A stretch of DNA of 64,000 nucleotides from Lolium rigidum (taxonomy: Eukaryota > Streptophyta > Magnoliopsida > Poales > Poaceae): contig NC_061508.1 in NCBI RefSeq assembly GCF_022539505.1, positions 39,178,256 through 39,242,255 of the forward strand, in the 5' to 3' direction. Positions 1-12,096 of the stretch are shown here, one piece after another. The first letter of the stretch is position 1. Every line of letters starts with the position of its first letter. Position numbers and translations under genes: made by a program. Under the pieces are notes generated by a model. It did no database searches. It saw only the letters and a program-made list of their open reading frames with translations, and was not told the DNA's origin.

Positions 1-491
1 CATCTTGAGGAGATCGATCCTCAATGTCCGCATCGTCCTCCACATCGACCGTACGAACGATCCGGCTACCACTAGAACCGGGGACGGATGGTGCCGCTGT
101 GGACCTACAAGGAGCGCCGCGGCGCACACCGTTAGAAGAGGCAGCAGCAGTAGAGAGACATGATGCCCGACCACCCGATGATGCCCCAGCACCGGAGAGA
201 GATGATGCCCGGCCCTCGTCCACATGGATACGAATTTTACCGAACCGGCAAGAAGCATTCAAAGCAAAAAAGAATTCCCAGATCGTCGTCGGAAATTAGT
301 GGAACAAATCTTCCCTCCTTGTTGTGCAAATATTCGAAATGAACTGCGTCGTTAGAGCTCCAGCTGTACTGATCGCAGATCTTAGCTTTCAAATTCCTCA
401 ACGAGATGGTGGTTGCAACAACCGCAGGGAAGAAAAACCCATTCCTATTGCGTTTAGAATCACGCGTAAAGCTAGAATCCAGCCTAGCCAC
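1..491 (-). pseudogene. MuDR-type transposase, N-terminal part, frameshifted
   Basis: The reading frame opens at 491 and carries the N-terminal domain typical of plant MuDR transposases (about residues 20-75; LKAKICDQYSWSSNDAVHFE, then HNKEGRFVPLISDDDLGILF). In the family this domain precedes the zinc-binding and DDE transposase domains, which would lie beyond the left edge. The frame breaks near 262-272. The next frame continues with the family-like stretch FGKIRIHVDEG and a Ser/Ala-rich linker to position 1. So one frameshift is visible and no catalytic domain is in view. The protein would bind and cleave MULE ends in the nucleus. Whether the full gene is functional cannot be judged from this fragment. 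Confidence 0.75.
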
Positions 492-1117
492 CAGCCGAAA
501 AGCCAGCGCTGGATCAATCCTATTCGAAAAGCAACGCAGTTAGTTGAGCAACAACGATTGGCGCTCAAAAACTGCCTACCGTTAATTCACATAGGCGAGA
601 CGATGCTTACCCGCGATGGAATCCATGCGTTAGATCCCTCCGATTCCCAATCTTCTCCGCGGCCGACGCGAACGGTTGGCACACCGGATGGACATACAAA
701 CTCCGCGAAAGGGGTAGATCTAGATCTGGTGGAGGCGAAGCCCTCTCCGCCTCCCGGGGTGGTGGTGGGGGCGGGGCGGCTCGGCGGCGGACGACGCCAT
801 AAGGTAGGAGGGCAGGACGGCGTGGCGGCGGGAGGGGCGGTGTGTGAGCTCCTCCAGTATCGGGCGGAGTGGAAAGCTTTGGGTGAGCTCCTCGAGTCAA
901 CAGTCAACATAGTTCGAAAGAAACGGTCAATTCAACACCAACGCGGCTCCCTAGCCGTCACCGGTAATGGTGAAGGCCTCTGACCAGACGGCAACCCTCC
1001 CGTCTGAGCGTCTGCGACGGGTTTCAAACTAGAGGGAGGGGAAAACTGAGGAAAAACTAAGGGGCTGGGGAAAACTGAGTACAACTAACGAACCAGGGGC
1101 ACGAAAATAGAAATCCC
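1..1117 (-). mobile_element. Mutator-like element (MULE), right part only
   Basis: The element runs off the left edge, so only its transposase-start end is visible. Its outer terminus is read at 1117, where the minus strand begins GGGATTTCTATTTTCGTGCC, a terminus I associate with grass MULEs. Right of this, Athila-like LTR sequence (element B) resumes at once, so the MULE appears to have inserted into that LTR. The other TIR and the 9 bp target duplication lie outside the window; the candidate duplication here is ataaaatta (1118-1126). From 1117 inward come about 600 bp of TIR and GC-rich leader (about 492-1117), then the transposase start at 491. Confidence 0.75.
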
Positions 1118-2066
1118 ATAAAATTATTCTTGGATAAAACTTTGTTGTTTTCTCCCTAGTAGCAACAACACATCTACAACCTTAGGAGTTATTGTCACTC
1201 TCCCAGATTTCTAGAGGCATGAACCCACTATCGAGCATAAATACTCCCTCTTGGAGTCACAAGGACATACTTGGCCAGTGCATCTACTAGCAACGGAGAG
1301 CATGCAAGATCACAAATACCATATAAAACAGGTCTATAATCAACACAATCATATTATTCAATATTCATCAAATCCCAATAAACACAACATGTAGCATTAC
1401 ATAACGATAATCTTGATCATGTTAGGCAGCTCACAAGATCTAAACATGGAGCATAAGGAGGAGAAGACAACCATCTAGCTAATGCTATGGACCCGTAGTC
1501 CAAAGATGAACTACTCACGCATCACTTTGGAGGCGGGCATGGTGATGAAGAGGCCTCCAGTGATGATGTCCCTCTCCGGCAAGGTGTCGGGAAGAGCTTC
1601 AGAACCCTCCTGAACTAGGGTCGACGATGGCGGCGGCTACAGAATTTTTGTGGATGGAGGCTCTCGGGTCTTCAGGTTTTTCCCGAGGATGTCAATTTAT
1701 AGGCGAAAGGGCGATGTCGGTGGGCGCCCGAGGGGCCCACACCATACCTAGGCGCGGCCAGCGGGCCCGCGCCTAAGGGTGGTGTGGACGCCTCCTTGCT
1801 CTTCTCCGTCTTCCCTTTGGACTCTGTCTTCTTGATAGAAAAATAGGAACTTCAGCTTTTGTTTCGTCCAATTCTGAGAATATTTTCAGAACAACTTTTC
1901 TGAAATACAAAAATAGCAGAACACAGGAACTGGCACTGTGGCATCTTGTTAATAGGTTAGTTCCAGAAAATGCATAAAAATGCCAGGATGTGTAAATAAA
2001 ACATATAGAAATTAGTGTAAAGCAAGCATGGAGCATCAAAATTATAGATACGTTTGCAACGTATCA
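1118..2066 (-). repeat. Element B 3' LTR, truncated by the MULE
   Basis: This segment matches 23155-24013 of B's other LTR, for example the shared stretch around ttggataaaac and the text about 'actatcgagcataaatactc'. It ends at 2066 with the family terminus gatacgtttgcaacgtatca. The first roughly 650 bp of this LTR copy are missing at the left because the MULE begins there; they should lie beyond the left edge of the window. Confidence 0.8.
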
Positions 2067-4751
2067 GCATCCTCAAGCTTAACTCCTGCTCGTCCTCGAG
2101 TATGTAAGTGGTAACAACAATAAGTTTTGAGATGACATGCAGGCAACACAATCTTGATCAAGTTATTGTAAAAGCATTGTGAGCTGAGATCAAAGTACTC
2201 TAAACATATACATAGGGCACCTTTAAAGTTCAAAAGGGCGACTAGATACAAATAGTTTGAGAACAAGCAATAGTCATAATCATGAATCAATCAATAATAA
2301 TTTTGCGACTATGCACATTGCACTAAGAATGAAAACTATGCTCTCTTAAATTCTGCATAAAGCAGAAGATGAAGACTAAACATAATAGTAAAAGAGAGAC
2401 TTTTTGCAGAGTAAGCAAGATAAACAAGTTTTATAAACCTTCCAAAATGTATGATACTTATAAGCTTTGAGCTCTCATTTCTCCTATCATAAGCATCTTG
2501 AATGGTTAAAATTAATGTGAATCAAATATGAGCTATATGCTTGACAAATCACAAGTTGAAAATGCCATGCCCCTTGAATACGAGTACCTAACCTCATGCT
2601 ACTTAAGTTAGGTCCCAAATAAGTTCTTGTCATTGTAAGCATACATGTATCATAGAGAACCGCCAACGGGGTACCTCTTGCTTGATGATATGGAAGTACT
2701 CTTGTAGGAGCAATCCCATATCAAAATGATAAGACAAACGGACAATGAACATTTCAGCAATTCTTTTATTTACTATGGGTATAGCTTTTTTATTGCAAAT
2801 ACTTTACAGAATGCTCACTATGGTTCACTGTAAATTTCCACCATGAATGATGCATGGCTTAGATTAGAGACCCATACGTTTCTCTAACTCATATAAAAAC
2901 TTCATGGACTTACAAGTTTCCATTTTATTTCGCACCGCTAGGCATCCATAAGTAAAAGAACATGACACCAACTAAATATGAATAAGTGCAATGTCGAAAG
3001 CGTTCCCCATGAAAGCATGATTATGCTAACTCCCAACTTGCAATTTGCAAACATGTAACCTTCATAAGATAGTCACAATGATCAAGTTTATTAAGTGCAA
3101 GAAAGTAAATGTGCCATCAAGTTCGTGAGGACTTTACCTAACTAATTTTCTCATGCCAAAATTTAATTTGAAAGATAAATAAAAACATGATGAATATACT
3201 TTTAATAGCAATAATGCTAGTAGGTAGATATGGTGGACACAATTGGCAAACTTTAGTTATTGGTGGTTGGATGCACGAGTAGAGTTCATACTCAGCACAG
3301 GCGAATGCTAGCAAAAGATTGGGAGCGACCAACTAAGAGAGCAGTAATGGCCATAATCATGCATAGCGACAAAACATTATCAATCAAAGCATAAAGTGAT
3401 ATTACAAGTCAAAAAATAAATGATCATAGAGGCTTTAGTTGACTAGTTATAGTCATAACATGGTATAAGCATGCACCAAGTTAACCTAATAAAGCATCAA
3501 CGAAAAATACCATAATATTATGCTTTTATGATGGAAACAACACATGATTATTTCAATGATACATTATGCACTCTCGGCCATTTGAGAAAAGTCATGCTAC
3601 AACCATAAATACTAAGCATATGACAAGAATAACATCCAACATAACATGTCAAAGTCTATGCCATAGTCTAAACAAGCTTCTTTTTGCATCACTATAGTCA
3701 TGAAACATTTTACTCGTGTTCAACACAAATCAAATTATTTGAAATAATTCTCAGAGATGAAATACATTATGGACCAGAGAGCTAATCATACACAAATAAA
3801 AAATACTAACGAACTCTGAAAAAAATTCAAGTGAAAGAACAAGATCTAAACACAGTACTAGAAAACTAGAACACTCGCAAAACAATAACAACGAAAACTA
3901 GAGCGTTCTATGCAATTAAAACGGAGCGGGTCTTTCTCAAAAACAAATATGCCAGGATCCAACATATGCTTAAAAAAAACTAAACTAAAAAAAATAAAGA
4001 CGCTCCAAGAACAACACATAGCGTATGAAGCAATATAAATATAGCGCATAGAGAGATGATCTATTGCTTTGTTGATGAAGATGGGATGCATTGGGCATCC
4101 CCAAGCTTTGACGCTTGTACCTCTTGGATATTTCTTGGGGTGCAGGGGCATCCCTAAGATTGAGCTTTTGTTCATTCTTCATCTCATCACATCATTCTTC
4201 TCTCCCTACACTTGAAAACTTCCTTCATACAAAACTGGACCCAATTCTTTATTAGCAGCTTTAGTACAATTAAAATAAATAAATCTACTTGGATTCAGTT
4301 CTAACATATATCAAACATCTATTCAAGCATTAGATACTGTAGCAACTCTTCAAAAAACTCTTTGATCAAAAGAACTCAAAAAGAAAGAGATTAAGAGGCA
4401 AATGCAAATAGTGCAGAAATCTGTTAAAACAGAACAACAGATAAAGAACGATTTTTTAGTAAATCATATGTTGCTCATCTTGAAAAGTTGTCAACTAACG
4501 GAAGTTAGATAATAACCTGGATCATATGCATAAAAAATGAAAGCTCACAATTGAGCTCTGGCTATATTTACGAATTTTTATGGTAACAACATCGAATCTG
4601 TTTTGAGGACAGCAACTTCCCCAAATGTTACTTTCTTCCTATTAGAGGATATTCTTGGCACAAAAAATAATAATAAGGATAGGTAATTACAGAGGTAATA
4701 ACTTCCAAGAATCAACAAAAAGATAAATTACAGAAAATAAACATGGGTTAT
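2067..4751 (-). other. Element B internal 3' region, no coding sequence seen
   Basis: AT-rich, non-coding DNA just inside the 3' LTR. It starts with a degenerate copy of the PPT-like motif (gcatcctcaagctta at 2067) and has further copies near 4095 and 4147, in the same relative places as in elements A and C. The stretch 2100-4000 is otherwise unremarkable and shows no ORF with family features. Confidence 0.6.
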
Positions 4752-4786
4752 TGATGGCGTGTAACTCACACGTTCGTTGGGAACCC

Positions 4787-6304
4787 TGATGTCTACGGGT
4801 GCTTCTATTCTTGTAGACAGTGTTGGGCCTCCAAGAGCAGAGGTTTGTAGAACAGCAGCAAGTTTCCCTTAAGTGGATTACCCAAGGTTTATCGAACTCA
4901 GGGAGGAAGAGGTCAAAGATATCCCTCTCATGCAACCCTGCAACCACAAAGCAAGAAGTCTCTTGTGTCCCCAACACACCTAATAGGTGCACTAGTTCGG
5001 CGAAGTGATAGTGAAATACAAGTGGTATGAATGAATATGAGCAGTAGTACGGCACCAGAAAATAGCTTGTCAGGCGTGCGACTGATAGTAGTAATATTGC
5101 AGGCAGTAAACATGCAGTAGAACAGTAAACAAGCGGCGATAGCAGTATTGGAAACAAGGCCTAGGGATCATACTTTCACTAGTGGACACTCTCAACATTG
5201 ATCGCATAATAAATAACTCTTTCTCATATGTGCTACATACACTCTTTTGTTGGATGATGAACACATTGCGTAGGATTACACGAACCCTCAATGCCGGAGT
5301 TAACAAGCTCCACAATTCAATGTTCATATTTAAATAACCTTAGAGCATAATAGATCATTGCAAAATAAACCAAGAACTAACATAGCGCACACACTCGTCC
5401 ACATTACACTATGAAGGAGGAATAGATCACATCAATACTATCATAATGATAATTAACTCCACAATCTACAAGAGATCATGATCATAGCCTACGACAAGAA
5501 CCACACGGTGCACACACTAATCACCTTTACACCATGCAGGAGGAATAAACTACTTTAATAACATCACATGAGTAGCACATAACTAGTAGCGATACAAAGC
5601 TCATCATATGGATCTCAATCATGTAAAGCAGCTCATGAGATCATTGTATTGAAGTACATAGGAGAGAGATTAACCACATAGCTATCGGTACAGCCCCGAG
5701 CCTCAATGGAGAACTACTCCCTCCTCATGGGAGCAGCAGCGGTGATGAAGATGGCGGTGGAGATGGCAGCGGTGTCGATGGAGAAGCCTTCCGGGGCACT
5801 TCCACCGCTCCTAGCAGGTGCCGGAACAGAGACTCCTGTCCCCCAGATCTTGGCTTCGCGATGGCGGCGGCTCTGGAAGGTTTCGCGTACCGTGGCTTCT
5901 TCCGTAAGGGTTTTCGACGCAGGGGCTTTATATAGGTGAAAGGGCAGCGTCAGAGGGTCGAAGAGGCGGCGACACCATAGGGTGGCGCGGGCCACACCCA
6001 GGCCGCGCCGACCTATGGTCTGGTGGGCCTGTGGCCCCCCTCTGGTCCTTCCCGGGTGTTCTGGATGCTTCCGAGGCAAAATAGGAACCTGGGCGTTGAT
6101 TTCGTCCAATTCCGAGAATATTTCGTTACTAGGATTTCTGAAACCAAAAACAGCAGAAAACAGGAACTGGCACTTCGGCATCTTGTTAATAGGTTAATTC
6201 CAGAAAATGCACGAATATGACATAAAGTGTGCATAAAACATGTAGATATCATCAATAATGTGGCATGGAACATAAGAAATTATCGATACGTCGGAGACGT
6301 ATCA
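4787..6304 (-). repeat. Element C 3' LTR (left copy)
   Basis: Starts TGATGTCTACGGGTGC and ends gatacgtcggagacgtatca. It aligns end to end with 12097-13615. Most visible differences are CAG/CTG in this copy against CGAG, CGG or CCG in the other, for example at 4835-4860, 4909, 5534 and 6070-6170. Confidence 0.85.
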
Positions 6305-8757
6305 GCATCCCCAAGCTTAGTTCTGCTCGTCCCGAGCAGGTAAAACGATAACAAAGATAATTTTTGAAGTGACATGCCATCATAATCTTGATCATACTAT
6401 TTGTAAACATATGTAATGAATGCAGCGATCAAAACAATGGTAATGACATGAGTAAACAAGCTGAATCATAAAGCAAAGACTTTTCATGAATAGTACTTCA
6501 AGACAAGCATCAATAAGTCTTGCATAGGAGTTAACTCATAAAGCAATAATTCAAAGTAAAAGGTATTGAAGCAACATAAAGGAAGATTAAGTTTCAGCGG
6601 TTGCTTTCAACTTGTAACATGTATATCTCATGGATAGTTGTCAACATAGAGTAATATAACAAATGCAATAAGCAAGTTTGTAAGAATCAATGCACAGTTC
6701 ACACAAGTGTTTGCTTCTTGAGGTGGAGAGAGATAGGTGAACTGACTCAACATAAAGGTAAAAGAATGGTCCTTCAAAGAGGAAAGCATCGATTGCTGTA
6801 TTTGTGCTAGAGCTTTGGTTTTGAAAACATAAAGAGAGCATAAAAATAAAGTTTTGAGAGGTGTATGTTGTTGTCAACGAATGGTAGTGGGCGCTCTAAC
6901 CCCCTTGCCAGACAAACCTTCAAAGAGCGGCTCCCATTTTATTTTATTTTTGGGTGGCACTCCTTCCAACCTTTCTTTCACAAACCATGGCTAACCGAAT
7001 CCTCGGGTGCCTGCCAACAATCTCATACCATGAAGGAGTGCCTTTTTATTTTAGTTTTATTATGATGACACTCCTCCCCACCTTTGCTTTCTCAAGCCAT
7101 GGCTAACCGAATCCTCGGGTGCCGACCAACAATCACATACCATGGAGGAGTGTCTATTTTTGTTAATTAATTCAGGACTGGGAATCCCATTGCCAGCTCT
7201 TTTTGCAAAATTATTGCATAAGCGGATGAAGCCACTAGTCCATTAGTGAAAGTTGCCCAACAAGATTGAAAGATAAACATCACATACTTCCTCATGAGCT
7301 ATAAAACATTGACACAAATAAGAGGTAATAACTTTTGAATTGTTTAAAGGTAGCACTCAAGCAATTTACTTTGGAATGGCGGAAAAATACCATGTAGTAG
7401 GTAGGTATGGTGGACAAAAATGGCATAGTGGTTGGCTCAAGGAGTTTGGATGCATGAGAAGTATTCCCTCTCGATACAAGGTTTAGGCTAGCAAGGTTAT
7501 TTGAAACAAACACAAGGATGAACCGGTGCAACAAAACTCACATAAAAGACATATTGTAAATATTATAAGACTTTACACCGTCTTCCTTGTTGTTCAAAAC
7601 TCAATACTAGAATTATCTAGACCTTAGAGAGACCAAATATGCAAACCAAATTTTAGCAAGCTCTATGTATTTCTTCATTAATAGGTGCAAAGTATATGAT
7701 GCAGGAGCTTAAACATGAGCACAACAATTGCCAAGTATCACATTATCCAAGACATTTTACCAATTACTACATGTAGCATTTTTCAATTCCAACCATATAA
7801 CAATATAACGAAGAGGAAACTTTGCCATGAATATTATGAGCTAAGAACACATGTGTTCATACGAACCAGCGGAGCGTGTCTCTCTCCCACACAAGGATGA
7901 ACTTTATTCAGAGAACTAAGATAAAAAAACAAAAATAAAAGCACACACAGACGCTCCAAGTAAAGTAAATAGGATGTGACCGAATAAAAATATAGTTTCA
8001 CTAGAGGAACCTGATAATGTTGTCGATGAAGAAGGGGATGCCTTGGGCATCCCCAAGCTTAGACGCTTGAGTCTTCTTGAAATATGCAGGAATGAACCAC
8101 CGGGGGCATCCCCAAGCTTAGAGCTTTCACTCCTCTTGATCATAGTATATCATACTCCTCTCTTGACCCTTGAAAACTTCCTTCACACCAAACTTCAAGC
8201 AAACTCATTAGAGGGTTAGTGCATAATCAAAAATTCACATGTTCAGAGGTGACACAATCATTCTTAACACTTCTGGACATTGCTCAAAGCTACTGGAAGG
8301 TAATGGAACAAAGAAATCCACCCAACACAGCGAAAGAAGCAATGCGAAATAAAAGGCAGAATCTGTCAAAACAGAACAGTCTGTAAAGACGAATTTTAAA
8401 ATGGCACCAGACTTGCTCAAATGGAAAAACTCAAAACTAATGAAAGTTGCGTACATATCTGAGGATCACGCTCGTAAATTGGCAGATTTTTTCGAATTTT
8501 CTACAGAGGCCTGTGCCCAGATTCGTGACAGACAGCAATGCTGTTTCTGCGCAGCGATCCCAAATATAACATCAACTTTAACATAGAAACTTTACTTGGC
8601 ACAACAATGCAACAAAACTAAGATAAGGAGAGGTTGCTACAGTAGTAAACAACTTCCAAGACACAAATATAAAACAAAGTGCTGTAGTAAAAAAAAACAC
8701 ATGGGTTATCTCCCAAGAAGTTCTTTCTTTATAGCCATTAAGATGGGCTCAGCAGTT
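6305..8757 (-). other. Element C internal 3' region, non-coding
   Basis: About 2.45 kb of AT-rich DNA between the 3' LTR and the end of the 248-codon ORF. The motif gcatccccaagcttag recurs at 6305-6320, 8047-8062 and 8106-8121. A perfect hairpin, GGGGATGCC-TTG-GGCATCCCC, lies at 8034-8054. Two blocks (about 6305-6850 and 7290-8700) match element A (15088-15610 and 16200-17600), while 6850-7290 is specific to C. Confidence 0.6.
6936..7158. repeat. Two-copy direct repeat, period 112 bp
   Basis: Two imperfect tandem copies, each containing ccatggctaaccgaatcctc (at 6985 and 7097) and ending near 'catggaggagtg'. It lies in the stretch of element C that has no counterpart in element A, so it arose in, or was acquired by, the C family. 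Confidence 0.7.
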
Positions 8758-9038
8758 TTAATGATGCACTCGCAAGAAATAGAAGTGGAAGCAAAAGAGA
8801 GCATCAAGAGGCAAATTCAAAACACATTTAAGTCTAACATGCTTCCTATGCATAGGAATCTTGTAAATAAACAAGTTCATGAAGAGAAAAGTAGCAAGCA
8901 TAGGAAGATAAAACAAGTGTAGCTTCAAAAATTTCAGCACATAGAGAGGTGTTTTAGTAACATGAAAATTTCTACAACCATATTTTCCTCTCTCATAATA
9001 ACTTTCAGTAGCATCATGAGCAAACTCAACAATATAAC

Positions 9039-9220
9039 TGTTAGAGATATATTTGGTATAGGTATATTAGGTAGTCTAGGATTTGTAATCTCTACCTACC
9101 ATATCTCTAGGAGAGCTATCTTAGCCTCCAAGTCTTGTACCATTATATATACTCGCCCGAGAGGCTCAATACAACATCCAACATATTCCGCCAATCTCTC
9201 TCCCTCTCTATCCTTCCACA
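9039..9220 (+). repeat. Element D 5' LTR
   Basis: 182 bp, begins TGTTAGAG and ends TTCCACA. It contains a TATA-like tatatata stretch about 55-65 bp before its end, a plausible promoter position for such a short LTR. Confidence 0.88.
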
Positions 9221-9233
9221 TGGTATCAGAGCG
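9221..9233 (+). other. Element D primer binding site (initiator-Met tRNA type)
   Basis: tggtatcagagcg begins at the first base after the LTR. It is complementary to the 3' end of plant initiator methionine tRNA (established for Copia and many chromoviruses). Confidence 0.85.
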
Positions 9234-10199
9234 GCACCGATTCTAACCTAGCCGCCGCCCAAGCTTCCGCGCCGCGCCGCCCCCGGGGAGGTCGATCTCC
9301 ATGATCTACTCCGGGGGCTGCGCAACCCGTATGAGGGTTCGTCCGCCGATCTGTTGATCCGCTGCCCTCGAGTCCTTTTTTTTCCCAATCGTAAATTGGT
9401 TTTTCTCTGAATTTTTGACCGATCATAGATTGGTTTTTGCGTCGCCCGCCGCCGACTATCAAGTGACCTGCGATTTGCTTCGACTTGTTCCGCTCGAAAA
9501 AGACTCCACAATCATGCTAGCTGTCCTCGTCGTGTCGGCCGCGCCCCATCTACATCATGCGCGCATGCGCAATGTGCATACCTGATCTCTTGTGCTTCAT
9601 GCATAGGATATGTCTTGGACGCGGCCGATCTTCACCAGCAAAATAGCACCGGCGATTGTGCTCTTTTCCGAGCGTACGTGCATCGTCGTCACCGTGCGCC
9701 TCTACTCCAACTTCGACGTCGACTGCACCGGCCATCTTCATCAACCGCGCGGCGCGGCTGCACGCGTCACACACGGGACGCCTACGTGCGACGCAACAAG
9801 CTGTTTCGCCCGCGCGGTCTCCATCGCTGGTCCGTCTTCGCCGTCATCGCCCGGGACATCAACGACAACACCGCATCGACTCTGATCTGCGCGTCGTCCT
9901 CGCCATGGCGCGTACACAGCTGCCGTCGGTCTGATCAACCGATCGCGCGCACGTCTACGCCAAGCACGTCCCCGAGCACGCGCATACCACCGATTGAGCA
10001 TCGGGTTGCCGCTGCATCGCCCCTTTGGGTCGCAGCGCCGCCGCCTTTGGTCCACGCTGCTAGCCAACGATGCGCCTTCTGAGGCACGTACGTCGCTGGT
10101 GGCGTCCCGCCGCTGCACCGACTCGCGCCCTGCAGCTACGCCGGCCCCTCAGGCCGTGGCGTCGCCGCACGCGGTCGCCTTCGCCGTCCCCGCGCGTCG

Positions 10200-11285
10200 A
10201 TGTCCGAGGCCACCACAGCGCCGCCCCTTCGGCGCGGGTCGCTCCATCTCGCGCATGGTCTTCGTCACGCCGCTGGGTCTTCCTCGCCTACTTCGTGTAC
10301 CGGCGCCGCGCCCCCACCCCGGTCGCCGCTGGGCTCGCCAACCACTTCAGGTCGCGCTGGGCTCGCCGACCACCGCAACGCCCGTCTAGGCGTCCAGCAT
10401 GACCACCCCTGGTCACCGCTGGGTTCGCCGCCTTCTACGTCTCCAACCGTCTCGACTTCGTCGCCCGTGTCATCGCCTCGTCCCCGTCTACACCACCTGC
10501 TACTCTACTTCGAGAACCGCGGGCAGCATCGGCATCTCTCCGTCGATCTGCGACCGCGACGCTTCCGGAGGCCTCCTCTGCTAGTCCCTCTGACATGGCG
10601 ACAAGTTTATGATGGTCCCTGCCCCTCGCATGCCCGGTACTGGCAACACCGGAAGTGCCTTCGTCCCCGACACGTTCTCGAGTCTGGCAAACTCGCGCCG
10701 GACGTCTCGTCTTCATCGGCTTCGACAACGTCTTCTTCGGCATCGCCTCTACGACTGCCTCGACCGCGTCACCGACTTCTTCTATGTGTACTCGGTTCGG
10801 CAAAACCGAAGTATGCCTTCGTCCCCGACGTGCGCCCGGTTCCGGCAAAACTAGGGCCGCACCTCGTCCTCGACGGCTCGGACCGCATCGACTTCGGCAT
10901 CGACAACCTCCACGACCGCCTCGACGCGTCTCCGTCACTCTCCTCGCGCACTATGCGCTTGCGGCTTCATGTGCGGCTACCTCGACACCGGCACCCGACC
11001 ACGACATCGACCACGACATCCCCTCGCGCGGCTACCCCGACCAAGGTTGCAGCACCCACGCTCTCGGCTACCTCGACATCGGCACAAAGGGCTATCACCT
11101 CGCAGGAGCACCTCAGCTTCTTCTACAGTTCAAGCATCCGTGACGTGACATCGTCCACGACGCTCCCGCTACGACTGCGGGGGATGTCAGCCTTCTGGGG
11201 TCCACTTCGGTTTATCTCCAGTCTGACCGTCCACGTCGTTCATGTTGTTCACGACGCTCCCGCTACGACTGCGGGGGAGTGTTAG
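10200..11285 (+). other. Open frame in element D interior, doubtful coding value
   Basis: An ATG-started 361-codon frame spans most of the GC-rich interior and ends six bases into the 3' LTR. Its product would be rich in Ser, Pro, Thr, Arg and His with no recognisable domain, and the other forward frames are also long and open. High GC content with few stops explains this without selection. Part of it is a 158 bp tandem duplication. I would not call it a gene without evidence of translation or conservation. Confidence 0.25.
10640..10955. repeat. Imperfect tandem duplication inside element D, period about 158 bp
   Basis: Both copies contain ccttcgtccccgac (10658 and 10816), then a similar order of 'ggcaaaact', 'cctcgtc', 'cttcggcatcg' and 'cgacc'. 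The copies are diverged by substitutions. Confidence 0.6.
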
Positions 11286-11461
11286 AGATATATTTGGTAT
11301 AGGTATATTAGGTAGTCTAGGATTTGTAATCTCTACCTACCATATCTCTAGGAGAGCTATCTTAGCCTCCAAGTCTTGTACCACTATATATACTCGCCCG
11401 AGAGGCTCAATACAACATCCAACATATTCCGCCAATCTCTCTCCCTCTCTATCCTTCCACA
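11280..11461 (+). repeat. Element D 3' LTR
   Basis: 182 bp copy of 9039-9220 with one visible mismatch. The motif cgctacgactgcggggga precedes it at 11261-11278 and also occurs 94 bp earlier at 11167-11184, so the polypurine module is duplicated. Confidence 0.88.
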
Positions 11462-12068
11462 ATAACTATCACATAAAGCATTCTTATCATGAGTCTCATG
11501 CATAAAATAATTACTACTCCCAACATAAGCATAGTCATTCTTATTAATTGTAGTGGGAGCAAATTCAACAAAGTAGCTATCAAATATAGGAGGTATATTG
11601 TAATCATAATCAAATTTATCCTCGATAACAGGTGGTAACAAAAGACTACTATCATTATAATCATCATAAATGGGAGGCAAAGTATCATCAAAGTAAATTT
11701 TCTCCTCAATGCTTGGGGGACTAAAAATATCATGCTCATCAAAGCCAGCTTCCCCAAGCTTAGAATTTTCCATAGCATTAGCAACAATGGTGTTCAAAGC
11801 ATTCATAGTAATAACATTCCCATTAGCATGCATATAAAGTTCCATGGGTTTCTTAATTCTTTCTTCAAACACATCATGTCCTAATTCAAGATAAAGTTCA
11901 TAAAGATCTCTCATATTTTTGTTGTTTTCCATTATGCGCAACTAGTGTAAACAAGAAACCAAATGCCGCAATTGCAGAGTCTAAAGGAAATAGCTTCGAG
12001 CACACACACAATGGCGCCAGAAAAGTACTGTTACCTGGAACCGAAGTATTAGTGCCTTTTACCTTTCC

Positions 12069-12090
12069 TCCCGACAACGGCGCCGAGAAA
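12069..12090 (-). other. Element C primer binding site
   Basis: On the minus strand the sequence just after the 5' LTR is a short spacer and then CGGCGCCGTTGTCGGGAGG. It resembles the GGCGCCGTTGCCGGGGA PBS of A and is of the tRNA-Asp type associated with Athila elements. Confidence 0.65.
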
Positions 12091-12096
12091 AGTGCT

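Larger units (their letters stand above)
9039..11461 (+). mobile_element. Element D: small non-autonomous LTR retrotransposon (LARD/TRIM-like)
   Basis: Two 182 bp direct LTRs (9039-9220 and 11280-11461) differ at one visible base (att versus act in 'tacca-tatatat'). They are flanked by the 5 bp duplication ataac (9034-9038 and 11462-11466). The PBS tggtatcagagc follows the left LTR directly and matches initiator-Met tRNA, as in many Copia elements. The polypurine tract gcgggggag abuts the right LTR. The 2059 bp interior is GC-rich and has no recognisable gag, protease, integrase or RT, so the element depends on others. The plus-strand orientation is set by PBS and PPT. One mismatch in 182 bp means a recent insertion. 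Confidence 0.9.
8758..11932 (-). pseudogene. Conserved 248-codon ORF of element C, split by insertion of element D
   Basis: I do not recognise this protein. The frame opens with ATG at 11932 (MENNKNMRDLYELYLELG), runs to 11467, is interrupted by D, and resumes at 9038 to a stop at 8758. With D and one TSD copy removed, the coding length is 747 nt, an open frame of 248 residues. The N-terminal half is polar and acidic, with repeated EEK/DDY-type clusters around residues 70-130. The last 80 residues carry strongly hydrophobic stretches (about residues 185-245; LKFLKLHLFYLPMLATFL) that could be membrane segments. A homologue with one stop and one frameshift is in element B (21679-22325). It occupies the gag position after the PBS. 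An env-like or degenerate gag origin is possible but unproven. Confidence 0.65.

Noticed and set aside
324..983. 219-codon plus-strand frame at the left end
   Set aside because: It runs antisense through the MuDR transposase start and the MULE leader and terminal repeat; composition follows GC content and there is no domain.
4820..5008. Plus-strand frame repeated at 12130
   Set aside because: Lies in the antisense strand of the LTRs of element C; duplicated because the LTRs are duplicated, not because it is a gene.
9615..11143. Several overlapping long frames in the interior of element D
   Set aside because: All are GC-rich with stops depleted on both strands and no family motif; only the longest is listed, with low confidence.
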